DNA from: Lachnospiraceae bacterium
Lineage (GTDB): Bacteria; Bacillota; Clostridia; Lachnospirales; Lachnospiraceae
Length of the DNA: 35,809 nucleotides
Direction of reading: 5' to 3'
NCBI GenBank assembly: GCA_910576335.1
Contig: CAJTIU010000044.1
Location: 1 to 35,809, forward strand
The notes under the pieces were generated by a model. That model was not told the origin of the DNA, made no database searches, and saw only the letters and a program-made list of their open reading frames with translations. Both the position numbers and the translations under genes were made by a program. Shown piece after piece: positions 24,300 to 32,164 of the stretch (position 1 is the first letter of the stretch; every line of letters starts with the position of its first letter).

Positions 24300-25082
24300 A
24301 TGATTTATCAGATATATTTCAGTCCCACTGGCGGAACAAAGAAGGTTTCAGATATACTCTGCCGTGTATGGAACGGACCAGAGAGAACGACAGACCTGAT
24401 GAGGCCGGAAAATAAGAAGGACTGGAATGGTCAGGAAGAGCAGCTTTCCGCAGGGGATCTCTGCATTGTGGCAGTTCCGTCTTTCGGTGGAAGAGTACCA
24501 GAGCCTGCGGCTGACAGATTGAGGAAGATGAAGGGAAACGGGGCACGGGCAGTACTGGCCGTGGTTTACGGAAACAGAGAGTTTGATGATACGCTGGTGG
24601 AATTAAAGGATATACTGGATGCTGCAGGGTTTGTATGTGCGGCTGCGGTGGCTGCAGTAGCAGAGCATTCCATTCTTCGTCAGTTTGCAGCCGGAAGGCC
24701 GGATGCGCAGGACGAGAAGGAGCTGACAGGGTATGCTTCTAAAATAAAGAAAGCGCTTGATTCCGGCAAAGGGCTGCCAGAGCTTTCGGTTCCCGGCAAT
24801 CGTCCGTACCGGGAATACCATGGCGTGCCTTTTAAACCAGAGGCAGGAAGAAGCTGTAACCGCTGCGGCAAATGTGCAGAGGAATGTCCGGTGCAGGCAA
24901 TCCTGGTGGAACACCCGGAGTATGTGGATAAGGGAAAATGCATTTCCTGTATGCACTGTATCTCTGCCTGTCCGGTGCAGGCGAGGAGAAACAATAGATG
25001 GATGCTCTTTATGGCAGGAAGGGGAATGAAGAAAAAGTGCGCGGGAAGAAAAGAAAATTATTTATTTCCCGAAAGATTATGA
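24300..25082 (+). CDS. EFR1-type flavodoxin/ferredoxin fusion protein
   Basis: The N-terminus MIYQIYFSPTGGTKKV is the FMN-binding loop of flavodoxins (residues 1-16). The C-terminus carries two [4Fe-4S] motifs, CNRCGKCAEECP and CISCMHCISACP (about residues 180-230). Together these define the EFR1-type ferrodoxins of anaerobic Firmicutes, which are taken to be small cytosolic electron carriers or oxidoreductases. I chose ATG 24300 because it begins the flavodoxin strand and follows GGAGG by 11 bases; an ATG at 24282 and another at 24240 are also in frame but have poor SDs. The protein is 260 residues from this start. It follows the exporter after about 100 bases, and any link between them is unproven. 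Confidence 0.88.
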   Translation: MIYQIYFSPTGGTKKVSDILCRVWNGPERTTDLMRPENKKDWNGQEEQLSAGDLCIVAVPSFGGRVPEPAADRLRKMKGNGARAVLAVVYGNREFDDTLVELKDILDAAGFVCAAAVAAVAEHSILRQFAAGRPDAQDEKELTGYASKIKKALDSGKGLPELSVPGNRPYREYHGVPFKPEAGRSCNRCGKCAEECPVQAILVEHPEYVDKGKCISCMHCISACPVQARRNNRWMLFMAGRGMKKKCAGRKENYLFPERL

Positions 25083-25170
25083 CACAGAACCACGCGGCCG
25101 TGTTATACTATAATATAAGCGGCTTACCGTTGAGAAAAGTGGAAACGAAAGTAGAAAGGAAATAACAGCT

Positions 25171-27414
25171 TTGAGTATTTATGATACACTGAATGATAAA
25201 CAGCAGGAGTCGGTATATAATACGGAAGGCCCCCTTCTGATTCTTGCGGGGGCAGGTTCAGGAAAGACCAGGGTTCTGACGCACAGAGTTGCCTATTTGA
25301 TCGAGGAGAAAGGGGTGAATCCATGGAATATCCTTGCCATTACCTTTACCAATAAGGCAGCGCGGGAGATGCGGGAGCGTGTGGATCAGCTGGTGGAGTA
25401 TGGAGCGGAGAGCATCTGGGTGAGTACCTTCCACTCCCTATGCGTCAGGATTCTGCGCAGACATATCGGCCTGCTGGGATATGATACGAATTTTACCATT
25501 TATGATTCAGACGATCAGAAGACGCTGATGAAGGAAATCTGCAGGCTTCTGAAAATTGACACAAAGATTTATAAGGAACGGATGCTTTTAAGTGCAGTAT
25601 CCCATGCAAAGGACGAGCTGATTACCCCGGAAGAGCTGATGCTGGAAGCAGGGGGAGATTACGGAAGCAGGAAGGTGGCAGAGGTCTATGCAGAGTATGA
25701 GAAGCAGCTTCGGGCAAATAATGCACTGGATTTTGACGACCTGCTTGTGAAGACGGTCCAGCTGTTTCAGACACAGGCAGATGTACTGGAGCACTACCAG
25801 GAGCGTTTCCGGTATATCATGGTGGATGAGTACCAGGACACGAACTTCGTGCAGTTTGAACTGATCCGGCTCCTTTCCTCCAGGTACAGGAATTTGTGTG
25901 TGGTGGGGGATGACGATCAGTCCATCTATAAGTTCCGGGGGGCTGACATTAAGAACATCCTGAATTTCGAGAAGGTATTCGAGGATGCATCAGTGGTTAA
26001 GCTGGAGCAGAACTACCGTTCAACGAGCAATATTTTAAATGCGGCAAATGCGGTAATCAAGAATAATAAGGGCAGGAAGGAAAAGGCCCTGTGGACGGAA
26101 AACGGTGACGGCGAACAGATCGGGCTGCGCCAGTTTGATACGGCTTATGATGAGGCGGAATATATTGCGGACGATATTAAGGAGCGGGTGAACCAGGGCG
26201 ACGGGGAATACCATGACCATGCCATCCTGTACCGTACCAATGCCCAGTCCCGTATCTTTGAGGAGAAGTTCGTGACAGCAAATATCCCGTATAAGATTAT
26301 AGGCGGTATTAATTTCTACGCAAGGCGGGAAATCAAGGATCTCCTTTCCTATCTGAAAACGGTGGATAATGGAAGAGATGACCTGGCAGTCCGCAGGATT
26401 GTAAATGTGCCGAGAAGAGGCATTGGGCTTACCAGTATCAACCGGGTGCAGGAATATGCTGCAGAGCATGAGATTGGATTTTACGGAGCGCTCAGGGCAG
26501 CAGACCTGATTCCGAATATCGGAAGGGGAGCCCAGAAGCTGGAATCCTTCGTGGCACTCATTGAGCATTTCCGGACAGATGCAAAGGATCTGTCAGTTTC
26601 TGACCTGATGAAGGAGATTATAGAGGAAACCGGGTATATTGACAGTCTGGAGGCGGATGATGCGGAGGATGCAAAGGCGAGGATCGAAAATATCGATGAG
26701 CTTCTGAGCAAGATTGCGGCCTATGAGGAAGCCTGTGCGGACAGTGATATTCCGGTGACTTTAAGCGGATTTTTAGAGGAAGTGGCACTGGTGGCGGACA
26801 TTGACAGCCTGGATGAAAGCAGTGACTATGTCATGCTCATGACTCTTCACAGCGCCAAAGGACTGGAATTTCCCCGGGTGTATCTGGCAGGAATGGAGGA
26901 CGGAATCTTCCCAAGCTATCTGACCATCACTTCAGATGACCCGGAAGGAGTGGAGGAAGAGCGCAGGCTCTGCTACGTGGGAATTACGAGGGCAAAGGAA
27001 GAACTGATGCTTACATATGCAAGAAGGCGGGTAATCCGGGGCGAGACCCAGTATAATAAGATGTCCCGTTTTCTAAAGGAGATTCCCCAGGAGCTGGTTT
27101 CCACAGGAAATGCGTTCGAGAAAAAGGAAATGGATGATCTCCCGGTGGCAGCAAAGCTGGCGGCGTACCAGCAGGCAAAGCAGGCCTTCCACTCCAAGGC
27201 ATTCGCTGCCTTAAAGCCGGCACAGCAGTTCGGAAAGCCTGCAGGAGAAGGGCCGGGTTATGTGGAAGGCGACCGGGTAAGACATATGAAGTTCGGTGAA
27301 GGAACCGTGGCGGGTATTGTATCCGGCGGGCGTGATTATGAAGTGACGGTAGATTTCGACAGCGTGGGGAGGAAGAAGATGTTTGCCATGTTTGCGAAGC
27401 TTCAAAAGATATAA
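25171..27414 (+). CDS. pcrA: ATP-dependent DNA helicase PcrA (UvrD/Rep family)
   Basis: This 747-residue superfamily 1A 3'-5' helicase acts in repair, replication restart and plasmid rolling-circle replication. All motifs are intact: Walker A GAGSGKT, Ia TFTNKAAREM, II DEYQDTN, III GDDDQSIYKFRGAD, IV QNYRST, V HSAKGLEF and VI VGITRAKEEL. The C-terminal tail carries the RNA-polymerase-binding Tudor-like motif region (GDRVRHMKFGEGTV). The start is a TTG at 25171, behind AAAGGA; no ATG is in frame nearby and the family N-terminus begins here. It stands alone, with a TATAAT-like element upstream, and a cloverleaf repeat begins right after its stop. Confidence 0.96.
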   Translation: MSIYDTLNDKQQESVYNTEGPLLILAGAGSGKTRVLTHRVAYLIEEKGVNPWNILAITFTNKAAREMRERVDQLVEYGAESIWVSTFHSLCVRILRRHIGLLGYDTNFTIYDSDDQKTLMKEICRLLKIDTKIYKERMLLSAVSHAKDELITPEELMLEAGGDYGSRKVAEVYAEYEKQLRANNALDFDDLLVKTVQLFQTQADVLEHYQERFRYIMVDEYQDTNFVQFELIRLLSSRYRNLCVVGDDDQSIYKFRGADIKNILNFEKVFEDASVVKLEQNYRSTSNILNAANAVIKNNKGRKEKALWTENGDGEQIGLRQFDTAYDEAEYIADDIKERVNQGDGEYHDHAILYRTNAQSRIFEEKFVTANIPYKIIGGINFYARREIKDLLSYLKTVDNGRDDLAVRRIVNVPRRGIGLTSINRVQEYAAEHEIGFYGALRAADLIPNIGRGAQKLESFVALIEHFRTDAKDLSVSDLMKEIIEETGYIDSLEADDAEDAKARIENIDELLSKIAAYEEACADSDIPVTLSGFLEEVALVADIDSLDESSDYVMLMTLHSAKGLEFPRVYLAGMEDGIFPSYLTITSDDPEGVEEERRLCYVGITRAKEELMLTYARRRVIRGETQYNKMSRFLKEIPQELVSTGNAFEKKEMDDLPVAAKLAAYQQAKQAFHSKAFAALKPAQQFGKPAGEGPGYVEGDRVRHMKFGEGTVAGIVSGGRDYEVTVDFDSVGRKKMFAMFAKLQKI

Positions 27415-27583
27415 ATTACAGTTCACACGTCAGCCACCATCCTGATAAGTTTGTGCGTGCACAAGGACTTATCAGGATGGTGGCTGACGAAGGGAGCGCC
27501 GGTTTATGAGCAAAATTAGCCGCGAAGCGGCGGAAAAGCATCGTAGATGCGTTTTTGCGAATGGCGCGGATGTGAACTGTAAT
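27415..27583. repeat. Cloverleaf-like palindromic intergenic element (copy 2)
   Basis: A perfect 13-bp outer stem (27415-27427 with 27571-27583, ATTACAGTTCACA and its complement) encloses a 23-bp perfect hairpin (27428-27450 with 27467-27489). That hairpin's loop can itself pair (TTGTGC/GCACAA). A second branch is closed by GCGCC/GGCGC, with inner GCCGC-GAA-GCGGC and GCATC-GTA-GATGC hairpins. It begins on the base after the pcrA stop. The terminal arm matches copy 1 (4361-4487) in TTAC.GTTCAC. The 97 bases after it hold the promoter of the next gene. Confidence 0.78.
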
Positions 27584-27642
27584 GACATTATAATATTTGA
27601 TGAAGATTTTGGAATAAATGAGTAGTAATCTTGGCTTGATAA

Positions 27643-27651
27643 TGGTATAAT
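27643..27651 (+). promoter_or_regulatory. Extended -10 promoter of the small membrane protein
   Basis: TGGTATAAT (27643-27651) is an extended -10 (TG-N-TATAAT). No good -35 is needed or seen. The start codon lies 29 bases downstream. Confidence 0.6.
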
Positions 27652-27680
27652 AAGGATAGAAAAAAGAAAGGAGCGGGGGC

Positions 27681-27923
27681 ATGAGTAGAGTAGAAGAACT
27701 TATTGCAGCGTCAAAATTAAATGAACTGGTAAATAAAAAGGAAGAGGATAAGCAGTGTAAGACTGTTCTGTGGGTACTTGCAATCGTAGGTGCAGTGGCA
27801 GCAGTGGCAGCAATCGCTTATGCGGTATACTGCTTCTTTACACCGGATTATTTGGAAGACTTTGAGGAAGATTTCGAAGATGATTTTGACGATGACTTCT
27901 TTAACGAGGAAGATCAGGTATAG
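27681..27923 (+). CDS. Small single-pass membrane protein with acidic tail
   Basis: The 80-residue protein has a short basic/polar N-terminus (RVEELIAASKLNELVNKK), one hydrophobic helix (about residues 28-52) and a tail almost wholly of Asp, Glu and Phe (from DYLEDFEEDFEDD to the end). AAAGGAG precedes the ATG. Similar small proteins with an acidic tail are widespread in Lachnospiraceae as hypothetical proteins. The acidic tail would face the cytosol or exterior depending on topology; the charge pattern (basic N, acidic C) suggests N-in. A role in binding a basic partner is a guess. It has its own terminator. Confidence 0.72.
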   Translation: MSRVEELIAASKLNELVNKKEEDKQCKTVLWVLAIVGAVAAVAAIAYAVYCFFTPDYLEDFEEDFEDDFDDDFFNEEDQV

Positions 27924-27927
27924 AGCA

Positions 27928-27956
27928 TGTAACAGCGAAGGTACTGAGCAGTTACA
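27928..27956 (+). repeat. Short GTAAC/GTTAC hairpin related to the cloverleaf arms
   Basis: TGTAACAGC and GCAGTTACA flank an 11-base loop, with one mismatch. The shape is like the 4461-4487 sub-hairpin of copy 1 and may be a minimal remnant. Confidence 0.35.
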
Positions 27957-27976
27957 AGATGATTGTGTTAAAGGAA

Positions 27977-28001
27977 AAAAGCAGGCGGAATGCCTGCTTT
28001 T
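27977..28001 (+). terminator. Terminator of the small membrane protein
   Basis: AAAAGCAGGC (27977-27986) pairs with GCCTGCTTTT (27992-28001) around a 5-base loop. Confidence 0.9.
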
Positions 28002-28052
28002 ATCATGACAGGATTGTGGGAGTGCATTAGAGCGTGTTTGAAAATACATTCC

Positions 28053-28102
28053 ACAGTATGAGAAATACAGGAAAGGAAATGGGACGGGTACAGTATGAGA
28101 AA
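28053..28102 (+). repeat. 13-bp direct repeat around the rlmD start
   Basis: ACAGTATGAGAAA occurs at 28053-28065 and again at 28090-28102; the second copy contains the rlmD start codon. It may be a local duplication. Confidence 0.5.
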
Positions 28103-29462
28103 GGGACAGGTCTATGAAGGGATTATAGAATCAGTAGAGTTTCCGAATAAGGGCAGAATTGTGCTGCTTGAGGAAGACAGGACGGTGATTGTAAAAAACG
28201 GGATTCCTGGACAGAGAGTGCGTTTTTCGGTAAATAAGGTAAGGAGCGGAAAGGCAGAGGGACGGATTCTTGAAGTCCTTGAGGCTTCTCCGCTTGAGAG
28301 GGAACCGGCATGTCCCCATTTTGGGGAGTGTGGGGGCTGCACTTATCAGAACCTGCCCTATGAGGAGCAGCTCAGGCTGAAGGAGGGGCAGATTAAGGCC
28401 ATGATGGATGAGGCGGTTGACGGAGCATACATATGGGAGGGTGTGAAGCCGTCCCCGGCTGTGTACGGCTACCGCAATAAGATGGAGTTTTCCTTTGGAG
28501 ATGAATATAAGGACGGGCCCCTGGCTCTTGGCATGCACAGACGGGGGAGCTTTCATGATATTGTAAATGTGACAGACTGCCAGATCGTAGATGAGGATTA
28601 CAGGCGGATTCTTGCATGTACCCTGGAGTATGCCCGGGAGACGAAGCTTCCGTATTATCACAGGATGCGGCATACGGGCTATTTCCGTCACCTGCTTGTG
28701 AGGAAGGCAGTGAAGACGAAGGAGATTCTGATAGACCTGGTGACAACAGGGGAGAGTGCACCTGACCTTGGGGAGTGGGCGGACAGGCTCCTTAAGCTTT
28801 CTCTTGAAGGGAAAGTTGCAGGGATTCTGCATACGAGAAATGACAGTGTGGCGGATATGGTGAAGGATGAGGGAACTGAAGTCCTGTATGGGCAGGATTA
28901 TTTCTATGAAGAGCTTCTGGGGCTCAGGTTTAAGATTACACCATTTTCTTTCTTCCAGACGAACTCGCTTGGAGCCGAGGTGCTGTATGAGATCGTGAGG
29001 GAGTATATTGGGGATACAAAAGATAAGGTCATTTTCGACCTTTACAGCGGAACCGGAACCATTGCGCAGATCCTGGCACCAGTGGCAAAAAAGGTTGTGG
29101 GCGTGGAGATCGTGGAGGAGGCTGTGGAAGCTGCAAGGGAGAATGCAAGGCTTAACGGGCTTTCTAATTGTACCTTCTGGGCAGGGGATGTGCTGAAGGT
29201 GATTGACGAGCTCCGGGAGGTGCCGGACCTGATTGTGCTGGATCCGCCGAGGGACGGGGTGAATCCGAAGGCACTGGAGCGGATTACAAACTTTGGGGTG
29301 GAGCGTATGGTGTATATTGCCTGTAAGCCTAGCAGCCTGGCGAGGGATCTGGAGATGCTGCAGGGGAGAGGGTACAGGGTGGAGAAGATGGCGGGGATTG
29401 ATTTATTCCCGGGAACTTATCACACAGAATGTGTGGTGGGAATGCAAAGGAAACATATGTAG
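28095..29462 (+). CDS. rlmD: 23S rRNA (uracil-5-)-methyltransferase RlmD/RlmCD
   Basis: This enzyme makes 5-methyluridine in 23S rRNA using SAM. Its 455 residues contain an N-terminal TRAM RNA-binding domain (about 5-60), the iron-sulfur ligands C73, C79, C82 and C162 (CPHFGECGGC and DCQ), the SAM-binding FDLYSGTGTIAQ (near 315), LDPPRDG (near 383) and the catalytic Cys in ACKPSSLARD (near 406). Firmicute homologues (RlmCD) can methylate two uridines; which site applies here is not readable. The TrmFO-type tRNA enzymes lack this layout. The start lies inside a short direct repeat. It is the last intact core gene before the island. Confidence 0.93.
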   Translation: MRKGQVYEGIIESVEFPNKGRIVLLEEDRTVIVKNGIPGQRVRFSVNKVRSGKAEGRILEVLEASPLEREPACPHFGECGGCTYQNLPYEEQLRLKEGQIKAMMDEAVDGAYIWEGVKPSPAVYGYRNKMEFSFGDEYKDGPLALGMHRRGSFHDIVNVTDCQIVDEDYRRILACTLEYARETKLPYYHRMRHTGYFRHLLVRKAVKTKEILIDLVTTGESAPDLGEWADRLLKLSLEGKVAGILHTRNDSVADMVKDEGTEVLYGQDYFYEELLGLRFKITPFSFFQTNSLGAEVLYEIVREYIGDTKDKVIFDLYSGTGTIAQILAPVAKKVVGVEIVEEAVEAARENARLNGLSNCTFWAGDVLKVIDELREVPDLIVLDPPRDGVNPKALERITNFGVERMVYIACKPSSLARDLEMLQGRGYRVEKMAGIDLFPGTYHTECVVGMQRKHM

Positions 29463-29604
29463 AAGTGCTTTGTTTTAGGCAGTTTTATAGGCATTTTGTG
29501 TTTGCGGAAGATGAGGATCGGAATAGAAGGATGGAGAAGTATTTTGAGGTTTCGGCGGTGGTTGATGTGGGGTGTGGGGATACATAAGAATTCATTTAGC
29601 AAAA

Positions 29605-30066
29605 AAATTGATATTAAGATTCAGTTGTTCGGAATTTCCGAACAACTGAAAGATATTTGGAATGTTTAGACGAAAAAGAAATATATAATTTCAATGCTTA
29701 TGACGTTGCCAGAAAATGCTAACATTTATGCAAAAGAATTTAAATTATACAAGGTATCTTAATGAAGAAACAGAATATATAACGATGCATAAGACGAAAG
29801 GAACGAGTATCCCATCCGTTATTGTTGTGATGGAGGAATATTTTTGGAATGAGTATGATTTTTCATTGATACATTCCCAATCTATAGAAGGAAAATCAAA
29901 GAAAAGAAACGATTCGCAAAAGTCGATATATGTTGCATGTTCACGTGCAAAGAATAATCTAATATGTATTAGAGTTCTTGTGAAAGATGAATTAAATGAT
30001 TTCTTAAAAGTTTTTCCTAATGCGGAATTGTTTAAAGACTACACAGAAAAAGGGGATTGTATATGA
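29605..30066 (+). pseudogene. Remnant of a UvrD-like helicase (C-terminal part, frameshifted)
   Basis: The intact end (29716-30066) carries helicase motif V-like TMHKTKGTSIPSVIVVMEEY and motif VI-like YVACSRAKNNL, as in UvrD_C_2 helicases, including the GajB-type partners of OLD nucleases. Upstream, another frame continues the protein (YLECLDEKEIYNFNAYDVARK) and stops at about 29717. Restoring one A in the AAAA at 29713-29716 would join the two frames. The ATPase half is missing. The 150 bases before 29605 hold no recognisable gene, only short frames. The last 4 bases of its frame overlap the dinD fragment start (ATGA). The original system, possibly Gabija-like, can only be guessed. Confidence 0.62.
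29620..29650. repeat. 15-bp perfect palindrome at the island start
   Basis: TTCAGTTGTTCGGAA and its complement flank a single T. One frame across it encodes SVVRNFRTT, similar to a motif I associate with RhuM-family proteins, so this may be the relic of another gene. Confidence 0.65.
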
Positions 30067-30323
30067 AGAGACTGATTGCAGAAGAATATAAACGATTTGA
30101 AGATATCAAGCAGGTTCGTGAGGACGGTTCGGAATTTTGGAGTGCGAGAGAACTTGCGGTTGCTTTAGATTATACTCAGTGGAGAAATTTTACTGGTGTG
30201 ATAAAAAGGGCAATGATTGCCGGTGAGAATAGTGGACATGATATTTTCCACGATTTTGCTGAGGTCAGCAAAATCGTGGAAGCAGGAGCAACAAATAAGC
30301 CTGTAAATAGCATTGAAGAGTGA
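30063..30323 (+). pseudogene. dinD: Truncated DinD (DNA-damage-inducible protein D)
   Basis: The 86-residue frame matches the N-terminus of DinD: FWSARELAVALDYTQWRNF and a following KRAMIAGENSGHDIFHDFAEV, the BRO-N-like DNA-binding domain. Complete DinD proteins are about 270-290 residues, so roughly two thirds are lost; the sequence departs from the family after GATNKPV. The ATG overlaps the helicase-remnant stop (ATGA). A perfect 17-bp inverted repeat lies within its coding sequence at 30246-30281. In E. coli DinD is an SOS product that inhibits RecA, but the retained part alone is unlikely to do this. Confidence 0.75.
30246..30281. repeat. 17-bp perfect inverted repeat inside the dinD fragment
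   Basis: TTCCACGATTTTGCTGA (30246-30262) and its exact complement (30265-30281) are separated by GG. It encodes HDFAEVSKIVEA in the dinD frame. Confidence 0.85.
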
Positions 30324-30327
30324 ATCA

Positions 30328-30373
30328 AAAAGCCAAAGCAGGAACCATCAAAGCGGTTTCTGCCCTGGCTTTT
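30328..30373 (-). terminator. Terminator of the toxin-antitoxin operon
   Basis: AAAAGCC (30328-30334) pairs with GGCTTTT (30367-30373), and an inner imperfect helix (CAGGAACC with GGTTTCTG) brings the stem to about 19 bp with three mismatches or wobbles. It lies six bases beyond the toxin stop on the minus strand. Confidence 0.75.
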
Positions 30374-30378
30374 GTCAT

Positions 30379-30711
30379 CTAATGATCTATTTCATCTGCA
30401 AAGGTATTTTCGTAATCCTGGAGTTGGTGGTATATCCCGTCCACATAGGTGTCTGTTCCATCTACACGGTAGAGCATCGTGTAACGGTGCTGCTTAAAAT
30501 GGATGGCACGGTAGCCGAGCTGCTTAAGCTGTGGATGGGTGCAGTATTCCAAGGTTCCGGCAACTATCGCCAGACGGTTCCTGGTTTCCAGGGCGTCCTG
30601 CCATATGCTGCGCGCAGCCTGGTCATTTAACAGAGTGTACTGAATGTAGTCAATATAGCTGTTCAATTGGGACAGCGCTTTTGGCGAGATGATGACATTA
30701 TACGAATTCAT
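30379..30711 (-). CDS. RelE/ParE superfamily toxin
   Basis: The 110-residue protein has the RelE/ParE fold pattern: NSYNVIISPKALSQLNSYIDYI at the N-terminus, a central helix with ARSIWQDAL, and a C-terminal beta region YRAIHFKQHRYTMLYRVDGTDTYV. RelE toxins cut mRNA at the ribosome and ParE toxins poison gyrase; which one is unclear. It lies downstream of and overlaps its antitoxin gene by 14 bases, the usual antitoxin-first order. The gene looks intact, unlike its neighbours, as expected of an addiction module inside a decaying island. Confidence 0.88.
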   Translation of the reverse strand: MNSYNVIISPKALSQLNSYIDYIQYTLLNDQAARSIWQDALETRNRLAIVAGTLEYCTHPQLKQLGYRAIHFKQHRYTMLYRVDGTDTYVDGIYHQLQDYENTFADEIDH

Positions 30712-30940
30712 GCTGTTTACCTAACTCATTTAGTGCGTCTGCCATGTCGAGCCCTTTCCCATCATCAATCTGGTGGCGGGATTCGGCAAGGTCTGAAAGA
30801 ACCTGTTTTGTGCTGACAGGGACAAACGGATTTGCGGGTTTCCTGGAAGTGAAGAGCTGCTGTGTATATTCAAACACTTTGAACCTTGCATCTTCCGGCA
30901 TTGCTTCCAGCATGGACACAGTTGCGTCTAAGGTACTCAT
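30698..30940 (-). CDS. Antitoxin paired with the RelE/ParE toxin
   Basis: This 80-residue protein starts at the ATG at 30940, seven bases after GGAGG; an upstream in-frame ATG at 30967 has no SD. The N-terminus (STLDATVSMLEAMPEDARFKVFEYTQQL) is helical, and the C-terminal part (SDLAESRHQIDDGKGLDMADALNELGK) looks like the flexible toxin-neutralising tail of Phd/RelB-type antitoxins. I cannot assign the DNA-binding fold by eye. Its 3' end overlaps the toxin start by 14 bases, so translation is coupled. It probably represses its own promoter. Confidence 0.85.
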   Translation of the reverse strand: MSTLDATVSMLEAMPEDARFKVFEYTQQLFTSRKPANPFVPVSTKQVLSDLAESRHQIDDGKGLDMADALNELGKQHEFV

Positions 30941-30998
30941 GGAAAAACCTCCTCTCTTGGTCTGCATCGTTAGGAAGAGTATATCTCCCTATAAGGGG

Positions 30999-31027
30999 AT
31001 TATACACGAAGAAGGTATGAAATTCAA
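30999..31027 (-). promoter_or_regulatory. Toxin-antitoxin promoter and candidate operator
   Basis: Read on the minus strand, TTGAAT (31027-31022) and TATAAT (31004-30999) are 17 bases apart. Just downstream, CCCT-TAT-AGGG (about 30987-30997) is a small palindrome positioned to be an antitoxin operator. Confidence 0.7.
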
Positions 31028-31162
31028 CGGGAACCTGGAAATTGTTTTCTGGCATGTCTTTCTATTTGAACCACTCAGAACGTAAAATAAAAGTGTATCC
31101 CTGATCGGCTTTTTTGTTCTTTTTCGGATAGTAAAATGTAGGTGGATTGCAGAAGAATATAA

Positions 31163-31552
31163 CAGTTTTTTCTGGATCTTCATAACGAACAGAAGATAAG
31201 GGAAGCGCTTGCCAGGGAAGATATTTATTTTGCGGTGGTGCAGGGGGAAACTGTGGGAACTGGGAGCATCCGGGGGAATGAGAGCTGCAGGCTGTTTATT
31301 TTACCGGAATACCAGGCAAAAGGTTATGGAAGCAGGCTGATGGACTTATTGGAAGATATGGTTTTCAGAAAACATCATGCAGTACATATTGATGCGTCTT
31401 TTCCGGCGGAAAGTATGTATTTGAAGCGGGGATACCGGATAAAAACCTATGAGAAAATTGAAGCAGGGGGCGGGGATTATCTCTGTTACCATACGATGGA
31501 AAAGGGAAATACAGATTTAGTCCCATGGGCAAACGAAGCCGCTGATTCCTAA
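31163..31552 (+). pseudogene. GNAT acetyltransferase, 5' end broken
   Basis: The frame from 31163 carries a GNAT core: IYFAVVQGETVGTGSIRG, then LFILPEYQAKGYGSRLMDLLED, where the Q-x-x-G-x-G/A loop binds acetyl-CoA, and a C-terminal MYLKRGYRIKTYEKI. A TAA precedes 31163 and no ATG begins the protein; the next frame reads IAEEYNSFF directly upstream, so one base lost or gained in the T-run at about 31167-31172 would explain the break. The GTG at 31235 could start only a 105-residue shortened protein lacking the first strand. Substrate unknown. It has no clear SD and is not in an operon. Confidence 0.68.
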
Positions 31553-31604
31553 ATTGATGGATCGGGCTATTCCGAATGTGTGGCATGGGTAGAAAGGAGA
31601 TAAT

Positions 31605-32159
31605 ATGGCAAGAAAATTATCAGAAAAACAACTAATAAAAAAGTTAGAAAAGATGGATAAAGAACAGCTGCAACAGACTATTGTTGATTTATATAAATCA
31701 AGTGCAGCAATATCGGATGGAATCAATATGTTAATGCAGGGAGAGGCTTTTGGAAAAGAGTTATTAGAAAAGTATAAGAAGAAGTTATATAAAGTCTTTT
31801 TTCCAACTAATTTTGCCAAAGCGGGGTTTTCATTAAAAACAGCACAAGATATTCTTTCGGAATTTGGGGATAAATGTGTGAATGATGATGGAAGGTGGTA
31901 TGGAGATCTAGCATTGTATTTTGCCGAATGTGCTACAGAGTTTACGATGAGCTTTGGAGATATAAATGAAAAGTTTTATGAAGCTTTGGGCAATGCATAT
32001 CATGACGCAGTCGTTGCGGCAAGTAAAAACGAAAACCTCTATCTGCTTTGGAAGGACAGATTAGAATATATTTATTATGAGCTTTCTGACTTTGGATGGG
32101 GGATGGGCAGTTGGATATCAGGATTATACTATTCGATTCCATGGATAAGCGAGGAGTAA
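31605..32159 (+). CDS. DUF6155 family protein
   Basis: The 184-residue soluble protein has a helical N-terminus (LSEKQLIKKLEKMDKEQLQQTIVDLY) and a C-terminal region rich in Trp and Tyr (SDFGWGMGSWISGLYYSIPW). The overall pattern matches what I know as DUF6155, a family found beside mobile genes in Firmicutes, with no known function. GGAG precedes the ATG. It is followed by the HNH gene after five bases and the methyltransferase behind that, suggesting one operon. AT-rich codon use fits the island rather than the core. Confidence 0.75.
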   Translation: MARKLSEKQLIKKLEKMDKEQLQQTIVDLYKSSAAISDGINMLMQGEAFGKELLEKYKKKLYKVFFPTNFAKAGFSLKTAQDILSEFGDKCVNDDGRWYGDLALYFAECATEFTMSFGDINEKFYEALGNAYHDAVVAASKNENLYLLWKDRLEYIYYELSDFGWGMGSWISGLYYSIPWISEE

Positions 32160-32164
32160 ATAAC

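Noticed and set aside
28131-28832. 233-codon open frame antisense to rlmD
   Set aside because: The sense strand has every RlmD motif; the antisense frame is Pro/Cys/His-rich in the way shadows are.
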